Assembly: GCF_039537985.1 (NCBI RefSeq)
Contig: NZ_BAABBN010000017.1
Span: forward strand, 248,001 to 312,000
DNA: 64,000 nt
From: Litoribacillus peritrichatus
Lineage (GTDB): Bacteria; Pseudomonadota; Gammaproteobacteria; Pseudomonadales; Litoribrevibacteraceae
Direction of reading: 5' to 3'
A program made the position numbers and the translations under genes. The notes below the pieces were generated by a model, which made no database searches, had not been told where the DNA came from, and saw only the letters and a list, made by a program, of their open reading frames with translations. This document shows, in pieces, positions 7,615 through 15,305 of the stretch. How positions within the stretch are numbered: position 1 is the first letter of the stretch; each line of letters opens with the position of its first letter.

Positions 7615-9438
7615 ATGCCTGAATTCAAAGCGCCATTGCGTGATATGAAGTTTGTTTTTGAAGAGCTTTTTGGTGCGTATCAGCATTATCAACAGTTTGA
7701 AAAAGGCGCGGAAGCGACCCCTGAAATGGTCAATGCGATTCTGGATGAATGTGCTAAGTTCTGCGAACAAGAGTTAGCGCCACTGTATCAATCCGGAGAT
7801 GAAGAGGGGTGTCACTTTAAGAATGGCGAAGTGACGACACCGAAAGGATTTAAAGAAGCTTATCAGACGTTTGTGGAGAATGGCTGGCAAGGCATGAGTC
7901 ATGATCCTGAATACGGTGGTCTTGGTTTGCCTATTTCCATCGGGGTATTAAAATCGGAACTGATCAGTACCGCTAACTGGGCCTGGGGGATGTACCCTGG
8001 CTTGAGCATGGGCGCGATGAATACCGTCTATCTGCACGGTGATGAGCAGCAGAAACAAACTTATCTGACCAAAATGACGGAAGGCACCTGGTCCGGCACC
8101 ATGTGTTTGACCGAACCTCAGTGCGGTACCGACTTGGGGCAGGTAAAAACCAAAGCCGAGCCTAACCCGGACGGCTCTTACAAACTGACCGGAACCAAAA
8201 TCTTTATCTCTGCCGGAGAGCACGATCTCACCGAAAACATCGTTCATATCGTGTTAGCTCGCCTGCCGGATGCCCCCAAGGGCACTCGGGGTATTTCTTT
8301 GTTTATCGTGCCTAAATTCTTATCCGATGATGCTGGCAACCTGACCGAACGCAATGGCATAGAGTGTACCGGCATCGAAAAGAAAATGGGCATTAAGGCG
8401 TCTTCTACTTGTGTGATGTCGATGGAAGATGCAAAAGGGTTTCTGATCGGGCCGCCGAACAAAGGCTTGCATTGCATGTTTACCTTTATGAATACGGCCC
8501 GAATTGGTACTGCAATGCAGGGATCTTGTGCCGCTGAACGGTCATTTCAGGGCGCTCTGGCGTATGCCAAAGACCGTTGTTCGATGCGTTCGTTGTCGGG
8601 CAAAAAGGCTCCGGAAAAAGACGCCGATCCGATCATTGTGCACCCGGACGTTCGCAGGATGTTATTGACCCAAAAAGCCTTTGCAGAAGGGGGGCGTGCC
8701 ATGTTGCATTATGCCGCCTTTATTGCTGATCATCTGATTGATGGTGCGACTGAAGAAATCCGGGAACGTGCAGACGATGATTTGGGCTTTTTGACACCAA
8801 TTCTGAAAGCCTTTTTGACCGAAACCGGTTACGAGGCCGCTAACCTGGGGGTTCAGGTGTTTGGTGGCCACGGCTATATTCAGGAATGGGGTATGGAACA
8901 GATCGTCCGGGATACCCGAATTTCAATGCTGTATGAAGGCACGACAGGGATTCAGGCGCTGGACCTGTTGGGTCGTAAAATATTGATGGATCGTGGTGGC
9001 GCTTACCGCCGTTTTACTAAGGAAGTGAAGAATTACTGTTCGGGTAAATCGGAATTTGTCTCGGGCAAACATCGCTCTGAAATACGGCCGCTTATTAAAA
9101 AGCTGAAGCAGCTGAACAGTGAGTGGAGCCGTTTAACGTTGAAGGTGGTTTATCGCTCGATCAAAAACTGGGATGAAGTGGGTGCTTCTTCGGTGGATTA
9201 TCTGATGTACTCCGGGTACGTGGTGATGGCTTATGTCTGGGCCATGATGGCCGAGAAAGCGGCCGAACAATTGGCAAACGGCTCCACTGAAGTGGACTTC
9301 TATCGAGGTAAGATAGAAACGGCCAAGTTCTATTTTGATAAGATATTGCCGAGAACGTGCGGACATCGTGAATCTATCTTGTCGGGATCTGGCAGCGTTA
9401 TGGGAATATCAGAAGCTGCCTTTTCTGTGGCCAGTTAA
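7615..9438 (+). CDS. acyl-CoA dehydrogenase, long form with extra C-terminal domain
   Basis: 607 residues; AAAGGGAAA precedes the ATG. This FAD enzyme introduces a trans-2 double bond into acyl-CoA in beta-oxidation-type pathways. Visible features: flavin/substrate loop GTMCLTEPQCGTDLG, LTGTKIFISAGEHD, FGGHGYIQEWGMEQIVRD, and catalytic base Glu441 in LYEGTTGIQALDLLG. The extra 130 or so residues at the C-terminus match the additional domain of the FadE/DmdC-like branch (about 600 residues against about 380 for the classic family). Substrate cannot be read from sequence; methylthiopropanoyl-CoA and ordinary acyl-CoAs are both possible. It is monocistronic with a strong terminator. Confidence 0.9.
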   Translation: MPEFKAPLRDMKFVFEELFGAYQHYQQFEKGAEATPEMVNAILDECAKFCEQELAPLYQSGDEEGCHFKNGEVTTPKGFKEAYQTFVENGWQGMSHDPEYGGLGLPISIGVLKSELISTANWAWGMYPGLSMGAMNTVYLHGDEQQKQTYLTKMTEGTWSGTMCLTEPQCGTDLGQVKTKAEPNPDGSYKLTGTKIFISAGEHDLTENIVHIVLARLPDAPKGTRGISLFIVPKFLSDDAGNLTERNGIECTGIEKKMGIKASSTCVMSMEDAKGFLIGPPNKGLHCMFTFMNTARIGTAMQGSCAAERSFQGALAYAKDRCSMRSLSGKKAPEKDADPIIVHPDVRRMLLTQKAFAEGGRAMLHYAAFIADHLIDGATEEIRERADDDLGFLTPILKAFLTETGYEAANLGVQVFGGHGYIQEWGMEQIVRDTRISMLYEGTTGIQALDLLGRKILMDRGGAYRRFTKEVKNYCSGKSEFVSGKHRSEIRPLIKKLKQLNSEWSRLTLKVVYRSIKNWDEVGASSVDYLMYSGYVVMAYVWAMMAEKAAEQLANGSTEVDFYRGKIETAKFYFDKILPRTCGHRESILSGSGSVMGISEAAFSVAS

Positions 9439-9483
9439 TACCGGATCAATAATTCTGGCGATTGATTAATTGAAACCTCATTC

Positions 9484-9505
9484 AGGCTCCTTTGGAGCCT
9501 TTTTT
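9484..9505 (+). terminator. rho-independent terminator of acyl-CoA dehydrogenase
   Basis: AGGCTCC-TTT-GGAGCCT, a perfect 7-bp stem, followed by T residues to 9505, about 45 bases after the stop codon. Confidence 0.9.
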
Positions 9506-9654
9506 GATGGCGGATTAAGGCAGATGTGGCTTCATTTGGTTGAAATTTGTACCACAGGTCGCTTTTTCAGGATTTATTCCTTGTGTAAGGCTTTGTAACT
9601 TCCTAGTCTTCTTTTTCACTTCAGCAAAATAATAATGATAAGGGGACTGAGGCT

Positions 9655-10395
9655 ATGGGTTTACTAAAGTTGTGGCTGGCTTGTTTGATCATTTCGACGC
9701 TATCAGGATGTGGCTTATTTGCGCCGACCATTCCGGATTTGGACCGACCCTACAGTGGGTTTATCAAGGATTATCGGTCGTTCCATGCGGTTGAGACGCA
9801 AGAAACAGAGTTTGTCGCTGCCAAAGCCTGGATTGCACCGGATCAAGCGTTGAATCGCTATCAGACCGTCATTGTTGACCCCGTTCGTATTGAAAGGGGC
9901 ATTCAGCGAGATCAGCAGATTACCCATAAAGCGATGAAAAATATCCGTCAATACATGACTTCTGCGCTCACTTCGAAGCTGGATGAGTACTACCAGGTGT
10001 CGGATCAGGCCTCTGGTCGTACCTTACGGGCCAGAGTGGCTATTACCGGGCTGGAAACTCGGGACGAGTCTTTTCGGTTTTATGAGTTTTTACCGGCCGC
10101 ATTTGCCGTGACCACCGCCGCCAAGGCAATAGGCACCCGTGACGAAGAAATTAATATGTTCGTAGAAGCGGAATTTCTGGACGCTGAGACTCATGAAGTG
10201 GTGGCCAAAACCTTAGTGAGTATGGTGGGGCACGAGCGTTTGGAAAACAAATGGGAAGCGGTCTCTTTGGCCAAAATCAAAGCCTCTATTGATCAATGGA
10301 TTACGCTTCAGGTCGCGGCGTTGAAGCAGGCGCATCAAACCACCTATGTGGCAGATAATTCACCGGTGCAACCCAAACTTGTTGATCAGGAATGA
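9655..10395 (+). CDS. DUF3313-type lipoprotein (copy 2)
   Basis: 246 residues starting after AAGGGGACTGAGGCT. Lipobox LSGC (Cys19) follows a short hydrophobic signal. The mature protein begins with the family signature YSGFIKDYRSF and keeps RVAITGLETRDESF, VEAEFLDAETHEVV and a final IDQWITLQ helix, aligning throughout with the lipoprotein at 4300-4989. Identity by eye is modest, so the duplication is not recent. It is predicted to be envelope-bound. Function is unknown. It is a single-gene unit: a terminator lies upstream and unrelated RNA-like sequence downstream. Confidence 0.8.
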   Translation: MGLLKLWLACLIISTLSGCGLFAPTIPDLDRPYSGFIKDYRSFHAVETQETEFVAAKAWIAPDQALNRYQTVIVDPVRIERGIQRDQQITHKAMKNIRQYMTSALTSKLDEYYQVSDQASGRTLRARVAITGLETRDESFRFYEFLPAAFAVTTAAKAIGTRDEEINMFVEAEFLDAETHEVVAKTLVSMVGHERLENKWEAVSLAKIKASIDQWITLQVAALKQAHQTTYVADNSPVQPKLVDQE

Positions 10396-10651
10396 AGCAT
10401 GTCAGGTCAAGTTGATCTTTTCTTTCACCAAGGAACTTTAATGCTTTGGTGAGGTCTCAGAGGCCCCGAAATTCGTGGCGTATGAGGTTTTTTGGGCAAA
10501 ACTGAAAAGATGTTACCAGAAGTCAAATGCTTGGTACTGTAAGTCAAGAAAAGGCGGCTGGTTTTCCGTAAAGTTATAACTCTGACAACAAGGTATCGCC
10601 TAAACATTACCTTGTATTAAACATACATTTTGATACTAAGGGTTAATTATT
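10396..10651. other. 256-base gap with no convincing gene
   Basis: I see no credible reading frame here. An 8-bp inverted repeat, ACAAGGTA/TACCTTGT with a 12-base centre, lies at 10588-10615, just upstream of the short ORF. It could be an operator for the RNA that follows. No consensus promoter could be assigned with confidence. Confidence 0.4.
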
Positions 10652-10756
10652 ATGGAATTCACAACACAATATGAAGTATTTGTCCCACACAACAGCAAAG
10701 AGCAAATCAATCACGATGCACTTTGCACTTATTTTTCTGAGCTTTGCTACTGGTAA
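10652..10756 (+). CDS. 34-residue short ORF with two C-terminal cysteines
   Basis: ATG at 10652 has AAGGG nine bases upstream, a good translation signal. The peptide begins MEFTTQYEVF and ends CTYFSELCYW. It has no signal peptide or membrane segment. I do not recognise it. The two Cys and aromatic tail could suggest a peptide precursor or a regulatory leader, but no modifying enzyme lies nearby. It is followed at once by a structured RNA region and a terminator, so it may be the translated part of a dual-function small RNA. It is too short to be certain it is expressed. Confidence 0.45.
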   Translation: MEFTTQYEVFVPHNSKEQINHDALCTYFSELCYW

Positions 10757-10771
10757 AGCCTGACCGACGGA

Positions 10772-10902
10772 TTATTGTACGAAGAGCCTGGAACCAACCG
10801 ACTCTGGCATAGGCCGGATTATTTCCCATCAACAAGGAATCCGGTTCGTATCAATAACCAAAGAATTTTAAAGGCCCTGAAGGTTCTCTTCAGGGCCTTT
10901 TT
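10772..10902 (+). ncRNA. candidate structured RNA with its own terminator
   Basis: Arms 10772-10783 and 10845-10857 pair over 12 bp with one bulged base. Inside them CCGGATT at 10814-10820 pairs perfectly with AATCCGG at 10838-10844, and AGAG at 10783-10786 can pair with CTCT at 10802-10805, giving a three-way-junction shape. The terminator hairpin at 10871-10899 follows 14 bases later. The next gene on this strand is 1.3 kb away behind an oppositely oriented gene, so this is not a riboswitch for it; a small RNA, perhaps with the short ORF at 10652, fits better. Confidence 0.5.
10871..10902 (+). terminator. strong rho-independent terminator
   Basis: Perfect 11-bp stem AAGGCCCTGAA/TTCAGGGCCTT with a 7-base loop, running into a T-run. 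It ends the transcript carrying the short ORF and structured RNA. On the other strand it lies 70 bases beyond the acyltransferase stop and could act weakly there too. Confidence 0.92.
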
Positions 10903-10969
10903 GTTTGTCTAAGAACACAGTCTTACCGAACTTTAATTTTGCCCGTCAGACTTTCAGTTAATCCCTCCG

Positions 10970-12007
10970 TTAGAAGGCCCCCTGATAGCAGTAAAAACTG
11001 TTGCTGTAGAGTTCAAACAGCTTTTTACGTACGTATAGCGGCAGTTTACTGGCTCTTTGCTCAAATTGATCGAGTGTGGGTTGCATGGTGTTCGGGATGT
11101 CTTTGCCTGAACACTTCATCGCGGCCACTTGGTGGCTGGGGAACAGCTGATACTTGTCTCGTATGAAGGCATCGAGTTGCAGGTGCAGTTGGTCTGCTTC
11201 TGTTTTGGAGGACGGCTTGAAAGGTTGGCCGAATTCAATGACCACTTTCCCCGAGCAGGCTTCTAAACTGTCAATCAGGTGTTGTATGCCATCGGTTCTT
11301 GGAACTTTTCCATATTCGCCCGCTAAAACCCGACAGTGATTTTCCATGGCTTTGTGGCCGTCGCTGGGGTCCCATTCGTAAGAAATCGCCACGGGCGTCA
11401 GTCTTTTCTGGGTCAGATAGTCGTGGATGGGTTGGTGTTTAGGCTTGGCCAGTGACAGCATTTTGAGAATGGCCGGGTTGGTTTGGTCAATGCCGTTTTT
11501 GGTTCGGCCTTCCCGTTGGGCAATCCAGACGTGGCTGGACTGCTGAGCCTGGTCGATTTGTTGGCTCAGTTGTTTTAACTGAATAAACTTTTGTTTGAGT
11601 GGCATCTCCCCTCGGGGAACGACCAGGCAGCCAGCCAAAGACATTAAGGATGCCATGGTGGTTTCTTCCATCAGATTACTGCCGATGACCGCACGTGCAG
11701 CGCCTTTTTGGTGTGACAGCAGTGCGTGGTTGACCAGAACGGCATCCATCAGAATGTCTCTGTGATTACTGATGAATAAATGCGACTGATTGGCACGGAT
11801 GTGCTCCATTCCCCGAATCTCGATGTTGTTAAAACGACGGCTTGCCCATTGACCAAGGAAGGTCATGAAGGCGGTGACATCGGATGCGCCATCGAGATGT
11901 ATGGACAGCTCTGATAGTTGCCGCAATAAGCCTGTGACGGCTGTTGCTGTCGGCGTTTCGGCCGCTTCTAGATTGGTATTTAGTGAATAAAACGGCGGTG
12001 TGTGCAT
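10970..12007 (-). CDS. PlsC-like acyltransferase
   Basis: 345 residues, no obvious signal peptide. It belongs to the glycerolipid acyltransferase superfamily: block I is SNHRDILMDAVLV (catalytic His-Asp pair), block II-like LAGCLVVPRGEMPLKQK, block III-like WIAQREGRTKNGIDQ, and TPVAISYEWDP for block IV. Classic PlsC has NHxxxxD and EGTR; here five residues separate His and Asp and block III reads EGRTKNG, so it is a divergent branch. Such enzymes transfer an acyl chain to a phosphoglycerol or another acceptor at the inner membrane. It is divergently transcribed from the fabA operon across 199 bases, suggesting it uses acyl groups made by that cassette; this is inference. Confidence 0.8.
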   Translation of the reverse strand: MHTPPFYSLNTNLEAAETPTATAVTGLLRQLSELSIHLDGASDVTAFMTFLGQWASRRFNNIEIRGMEHIRANQSHLFISNHRDILMDAVLVNHALLSHQKGAARAVIGSNLMEETTMASLMSLAGCLVVPRGEMPLKQKFIQLKQLSQQIDQAQQSSHVWIAQREGRTKNGIDQTNPAILKMLSLAKPKHQPIHDYLTQKRLTPVAISYEWDPSDGHKAMENHCRVLAGEYGKVPRTDGIQHLIDSLEACSGKVVIEFGQPFKPSSKTEADQLHLQLDAFIRDKYQLFPSHQVAAMKCSGKDIPNTMQPTLDQFEQRASKLPLYVRKKLFELYSNSFYCYQGAF

Positions 12008-12206
12008 GGTGTTTAAAGCCCGATCGTTATCTTGTCATTGGAATGAATTGCATCATAAAAGGCTAAGAACCGGATGAATATGCACTCCGAATAGATTGAT
12101 TCGAGATGTCAAATGGTTGAGTCGATGAGTCAAGCCGTAATGTCTTTTGATCGTTAAAGTAGCCAACATCAAAATTCAACGCTTTTGCTGAAAGGAGGCA
12201 AAGCTG

Positions 12207-12695
12207 ATGTTACAGGCCAGTTTTTCTAAAGAACAATTATCTGCATCGCTACCGATTATGGACGATTTGAAAATGCAATTACCCCAAGGTGAGATGCAAC
12301 TGCTGGATCGTGTTGTGTCGTTGTCTGATCAAGGTGGACTGTATGGTCGGGGGGAAGTGGTCGCTGAGTTCGACATTCACCCAGACCTTTGGTTCTTCAA
12401 GTGCCATTTTCCGGGTGACCCTATCATGCCGGGGTGTTTAGGCATTGATGCGCTGTGGCAGACCATGGGGGTATTTTTGGCCTCGAAAGGCCATGTGGGT
12501 AAATGTCGGGCGCTGGGCGTCAGTGATGTGAAGTTTTGTGGTGAAATTTTGCCCACTGTGGAAAAAGTCCGGTTTCACGTTCATATCAAGCGGATCATTA
12601 AACGCGGCATGACTTTGGCGCTGGCGGACGGCTTTGTGTACGCCGATGGCGAAGAAATCTACAGCGCACGTAATTTAAAAGCGGCATTAATTTAG
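12207..12695 (+). CDS. fabA: FabA, 3-hydroxydecanoyl-ACP dehydratase/isomerase
   Basis: 162 residues with AAGGAGG eight bases before the ATG. The hot-dog fold protein is close to E. coli FabA along its length (171 there): FDIHPDLWFFKCHFPGDPIMPG holds the catalytic His67 and GIDALWQ the catalytic Asp81; ALGVSDVKFCGEILP and NLKAALI are also conserved. FabA dehydrates 3-hydroxyacyl-ACP and, at C10, isomerises trans-2 to cis-3, the branch point to unsaturated fatty acids. It is the first gene of the operon fabA-fabB-fabV-acc-acp; the gap to fabB is 20 bases. Confidence 0.96.
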   Translation: MLQASFSKEQLSASLPIMDDLKMQLPQGEMQLLDRVVSLSDQGGLYGRGEVVAEFDIHPDLWFFKCHFPGDPIMPGCLGIDALWQTMGVFLASKGHVGKCRALGVSDVKFCGEILPTVEKVRFHVHIKRIIKRGMTLALADGFVYADGEEIYSARNLKAALI

Positions 12696-12715
12696 TCGCC
12701 AGGATAGGTAGGGTT

Positions 12716-13951
12716 ATGAAACGAGTAGTAATAACGGGCGCGGGCATCGTGTCCAGTTTGGGTAATAGCCTCGATCAGGTGAGCCAATCTTTACGCCAGG
12801 GGCGTAGTGGTATTGGGGTGAATGAAAGCTTTCAGGACGTAGGGATGCGTTCGCACATCAGTGGCGTGATTGATTTTGACCTGACCAGCATACCAAAGCG
12901 GGTATCACGCTTTATGGGGCGTGGTGGCGCATTTGGCTACGCAGCGATGGAGCAAGCGATCCTGCAAAGTGGTTTGACGATGGATGAAATCAGCAACGAT
13001 CGGGTTGGGTTGATCATAGGTTCGGGTGGCGGCGCCACCGATGAAATTGTGGATTCCGTGGAAGTGATGCAAAGCAAAGGCATTCGGCGCGTGGGGCCTT
13101 ATCGGGTAACGCGTGGTATGCACAGTTCTACGGTGGCCTGTTTAAGCACCGCATTTGGTATTCGGGGCGTCAGTTATGCCGTCACGTCGGCCTGTGCGAC
13201 CAGTTCTCATGCTATTGGCTCAGCCTACGAGCAGATTTTATTAGGTAAGCAGGATGTGATGTTTGCCGGTGGCAGTGATGACATTCACTGGACCATGGCC
13301 TTGCAGTTTGATGCGATGGGGGCTTTATCTACCGCATACAATGATCGTCCTGCTGAAGCGTCCCGACCTTATGATCAGGCACGAGATGGATTTGTGATCT
13401 CCGGCGGCGCCGGTGTGTTGGTGCTGGAAGATTTGGATCATGCGTTGGCGAGAGGCGCGACCATTCTGGCGGAATTGACCGGGTTCGGCGCGACCAGCGA
13501 CGGAGACGACATGGTTCAGCCCTCTGGCGAGGGGGCAATTCGTTGCATGAAGCAAGCGATGGCCGGTTCTGAACAACCGATTGACTACATTAACGCGCAT
13601 GGTACCAGTACTCGGATTGGCGACGTCAAAGAGCTGAAGGCCATCCGTTCGGTATTCGGTGAAAGCGCGCCGTTGGTATCTTCTACCAAAGCGCTTGGGG
13701 GACATGCCATTGGGGCGGCCGGTGTGCATGAAGCCATTCATTGTTTGTTGATGATGCGTGATGGTTTTGTGGTGGGCAGCCATAATCTGGGTGAAGTGGA
13801 TGAACAAATTCAGGGATACCCTTTGTGTGCTCAGACGACAGAGGTCAACTTGAACCGGGTGATGAGCAACAGTTTTGGTTTTGGCGGCACCAATGCAACT
13901 TTGGTGTTTGAACGTTTTGTACCGGGCGAACACCGACAGGTGGCGGCATGA
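12716..13951 (+). CDS. fabB: FabB, beta-ketoacyl-ACP synthase I
   Basis: 411 residues. Thiolase-fold condensing enzyme with the Cys-His-His triad: Cys160 in TSACATSSH, His295 in INAHGTST, His330 in LGGHAIGAAG; the glycine-rich SNSFGFGGTNATLVFERF closes the C-terminus. The N-terminus MKRVVITGAGIVSSLGNS and GMRSHISG match FabB rather than FabF. It elongates acyl-ACP with malonyl-ACP and is needed to extend the cis-3 intermediate made by FabA. The stop codon overlaps the fabV start by 4 bases (ATGA), indicating translational coupling. Confidence 0.96.
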   Translation: MKRVVITGAGIVSSLGNSLDQVSQSLRQGRSGIGVNESFQDVGMRSHISGVIDFDLTSIPKRVSRFMGRGGAFGYAAMEQAILQSGLTMDEISNDRVGLIIGSGGGATDEIVDSVEVMQSKGIRRVGPYRVTRGMHSSTVACLSTAFGIRGVSYAVTSACATSSHAIGSAYEQILLGKQDVMFAGGSDDIHWTMALQFDAMGALSTAYNDRPAEASRPYDQARDGFVISGGAGVLVLEDLDHALARGATILAELTGFGATSDGDDMVQPSGEGAIRCMKQAMAGSEQPIDYINAHGTSTRIGDVKELKAIRSVFGESAPLVSSTKALGGHAIGAAGVHEAIHCLLMMRDGFVVGSHNLGEVDEQIQGYPLCAQTTEVNLNRVMSNSFGFGGTNATLVFERFVPGEHRQVAA

Positions 13952-15204
13952 TACAAGTTGAACCCAAAGTCAGAGGCTTTCTGTGTACCACGGCCCATCC
14001 CTTAGGCTGTCTTGCTCACGTCGAAGCTCAACGTCAGGTGGTTGAACAGGGCTTTGATCGCGGCCAACATCCGTTGCTGCCTGCAGGGCCAGAAGCGAGA
14101 CCTACCAAAGTATTAATTATTGGCGGCTCTGCCGGCTATGGTCTGGCGTCCCGAATTACCTGTGCGCTGGGCTATGGCGCAGATACCTTATCGGTGGCGA
14201 TGGAGAAACCGGCCCGTGGCGTGAAGCCGGCAAGTGCCGGTTGGTACAACAACTTTCATTTTGAACAGATCGCCCGGCAAAAAAAACTGTATGCGGAGTC
14301 GATTGATGGGGATGCGTTTTCGGACACCATCAAACAGCAGACCATTGCCACCATCAAAGCGCACATGGGCGAAGTGGATTTAGTCGTTTACAGCCTGGCG
14401 GCCCCTCGCCGAACGGTTGTGACTGAGTCGGGAGAGCAACGCAGTTTCAGCTCGGCAATCAAACCCATCGGGCAGGCGTACTCCGGCAGGACGATCGACA
14501 CCAAAAGCGGGACTTTGACCGACTTTCATCTGGAGTCAGCCTCTCACACGGAAATTGAACATACCGTGGCAGTGATGGGGGGCGAAGACTGGTATTTATG
14601 GATGAAAGCCCTGAGTGACGCTGATGTGTTATCTGCCAACGTAAAAACAGTGGCGTTCAGTTATTTGGGCGGCGACATGACCAAAGCCATTTATGGTGCG
14701 GCAACGCTGGGGGCGGCAAAAGAAGACGTTGAATATCATTGTGATCGCATTAACCGGTTGTTGGGTGAATCGTCTGTGGCGCAACCTTTGGCGCAATCCC
14801 CTCAGGCTACGGTGGCAGTTTTAAAAGCGATTGTTACTCAGTCCAGTGCGGCGATTCCTTCGTTGCCGTTATACATTTCGGTGCTCTACAAAGTCATGAA
14901 ACAAAAGGGCCTGCATGAAGGCTGCATCGACCAGATTGTACGTTTGTTTCAAACCGGCCTGTACCCGGACGGCCGAACCGAAGGCGCATTGTGCCAGATG
15001 GATAAGCCGTTTCGATTCCGGCTGGATGAGCTGGAAATGCGGGCCGATGTTCAGCAGGACGTTGCAAGATTGTGGTCGGAAGTGGATGAGTCGAACCTTC
15101 ATCAGGTGACCGATGTAGCGAGTTATCAACAGGACTTCCTGAGGTTGTTTGGCTTTGAGTGGCCTTCTATAGATTACCAACAAGCAGTCGAGGTTGCGCT
15201 TTAG
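13948..15204 (+). CDS. fabV: FabV-type trans-2-enoyl-ACP/CoA reductase
   Basis: 418 residues, the usual FabV length (about 400, longer than FabI). The N-terminus VRGFLCTTAHPLGC and NAD-binding GGSAGYGLASRI are hallmarks. The active site Tyr-x8-Lys is Tyr249 and Lys258 in IYGAATLGAAKED. EKPARGVKPASAGWYNN and LAAPRRT are also typical. It reduces the enoyl-ACP double bond with NAD(P)H, the last step of each elongation cycle; FabV is known to be triclosan-tolerant. It overlaps fabB by 4 bases and is followed after 101 bases by the carboxylase gene. Confidence 0.95.
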   Translation: MIQVEPKVRGFLCTTAHPLGCLAHVEAQRQVVEQGFDRGQHPLLPAGPEARPTKVLIIGGSAGYGLASRITCALGYGADTLSVAMEKPARGVKPASAGWYNNFHFEQIARQKKLYAESIDGDAFSDTIKQQTIATIKAHMGEVDLVVYSLAAPRRTVVTESGEQRSFSSAIKPIGQAYSGRTIDTKSGTLTDFHLESASHTEIEHTVAVMGGEDWYLWMKALSDADVLSANVKTVAFSYLGGDMTKAIYGAATLGAAKEDVEYHCDRINRLLGESSVAQPLAQSPQATVAVLKAIVTQSSAAIPSLPLYISVLYKVMKQKGLHEGCIDQIVRLFQTGLYPDGRTEGALCQMDKPFRFRLDELEMRADVQQDVARLWSEVDESNLHQVTDVASYQQDFLRLFGFEWPSIDYQQAVEVAL

Positions 15205-15280
15205 GTTACCGGTTTCGCGCACGCTCATTTTCGTTTAATTCGAGGCATAAACCCTGCCATTGAGGCCTCCTCAAGGGGTA

Positions 15281-15296
15281 ATGCTTCCTGAAGCAT
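15281..15296 (+). promoter_or_regulatory. small hairpin abutting the carboxylase ribosome-binding site
   Basis: ATGCTTC-CT-GAAGCAT is a perfect 7-bp inverted repeat directly before AGG at 15297-15299 and the ATG at 15306. The two-base centre means the inner pair must open to make a loop. It could modulate translation of the very long carboxylase; no T-run, so not a terminator. Confidence 0.35.
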
Positions 15297-15305
15297 AGGT
15301 TATGT

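Noticed and set aside
9618..9640. Fur-box-like AT-rich stretch (AATAATAATGATAAGG)
   Set aside because: Only partial match to the 19-base Fur consensus and no iron-related gene downstream.
10652..10756. RiPP or methanobactin-like precursor
   Set aside because: Cys-rich aromatic tail is suggestive but no MbnB/MbnC, radical SAM or other modifying enzyme is near.
13325..13933. 202-codon open frame on the minus strand inside fabB
   Set aside because: Exactly opposite a highly conserved condensing enzyme; no ribosome-binding site and no recognisable domain.
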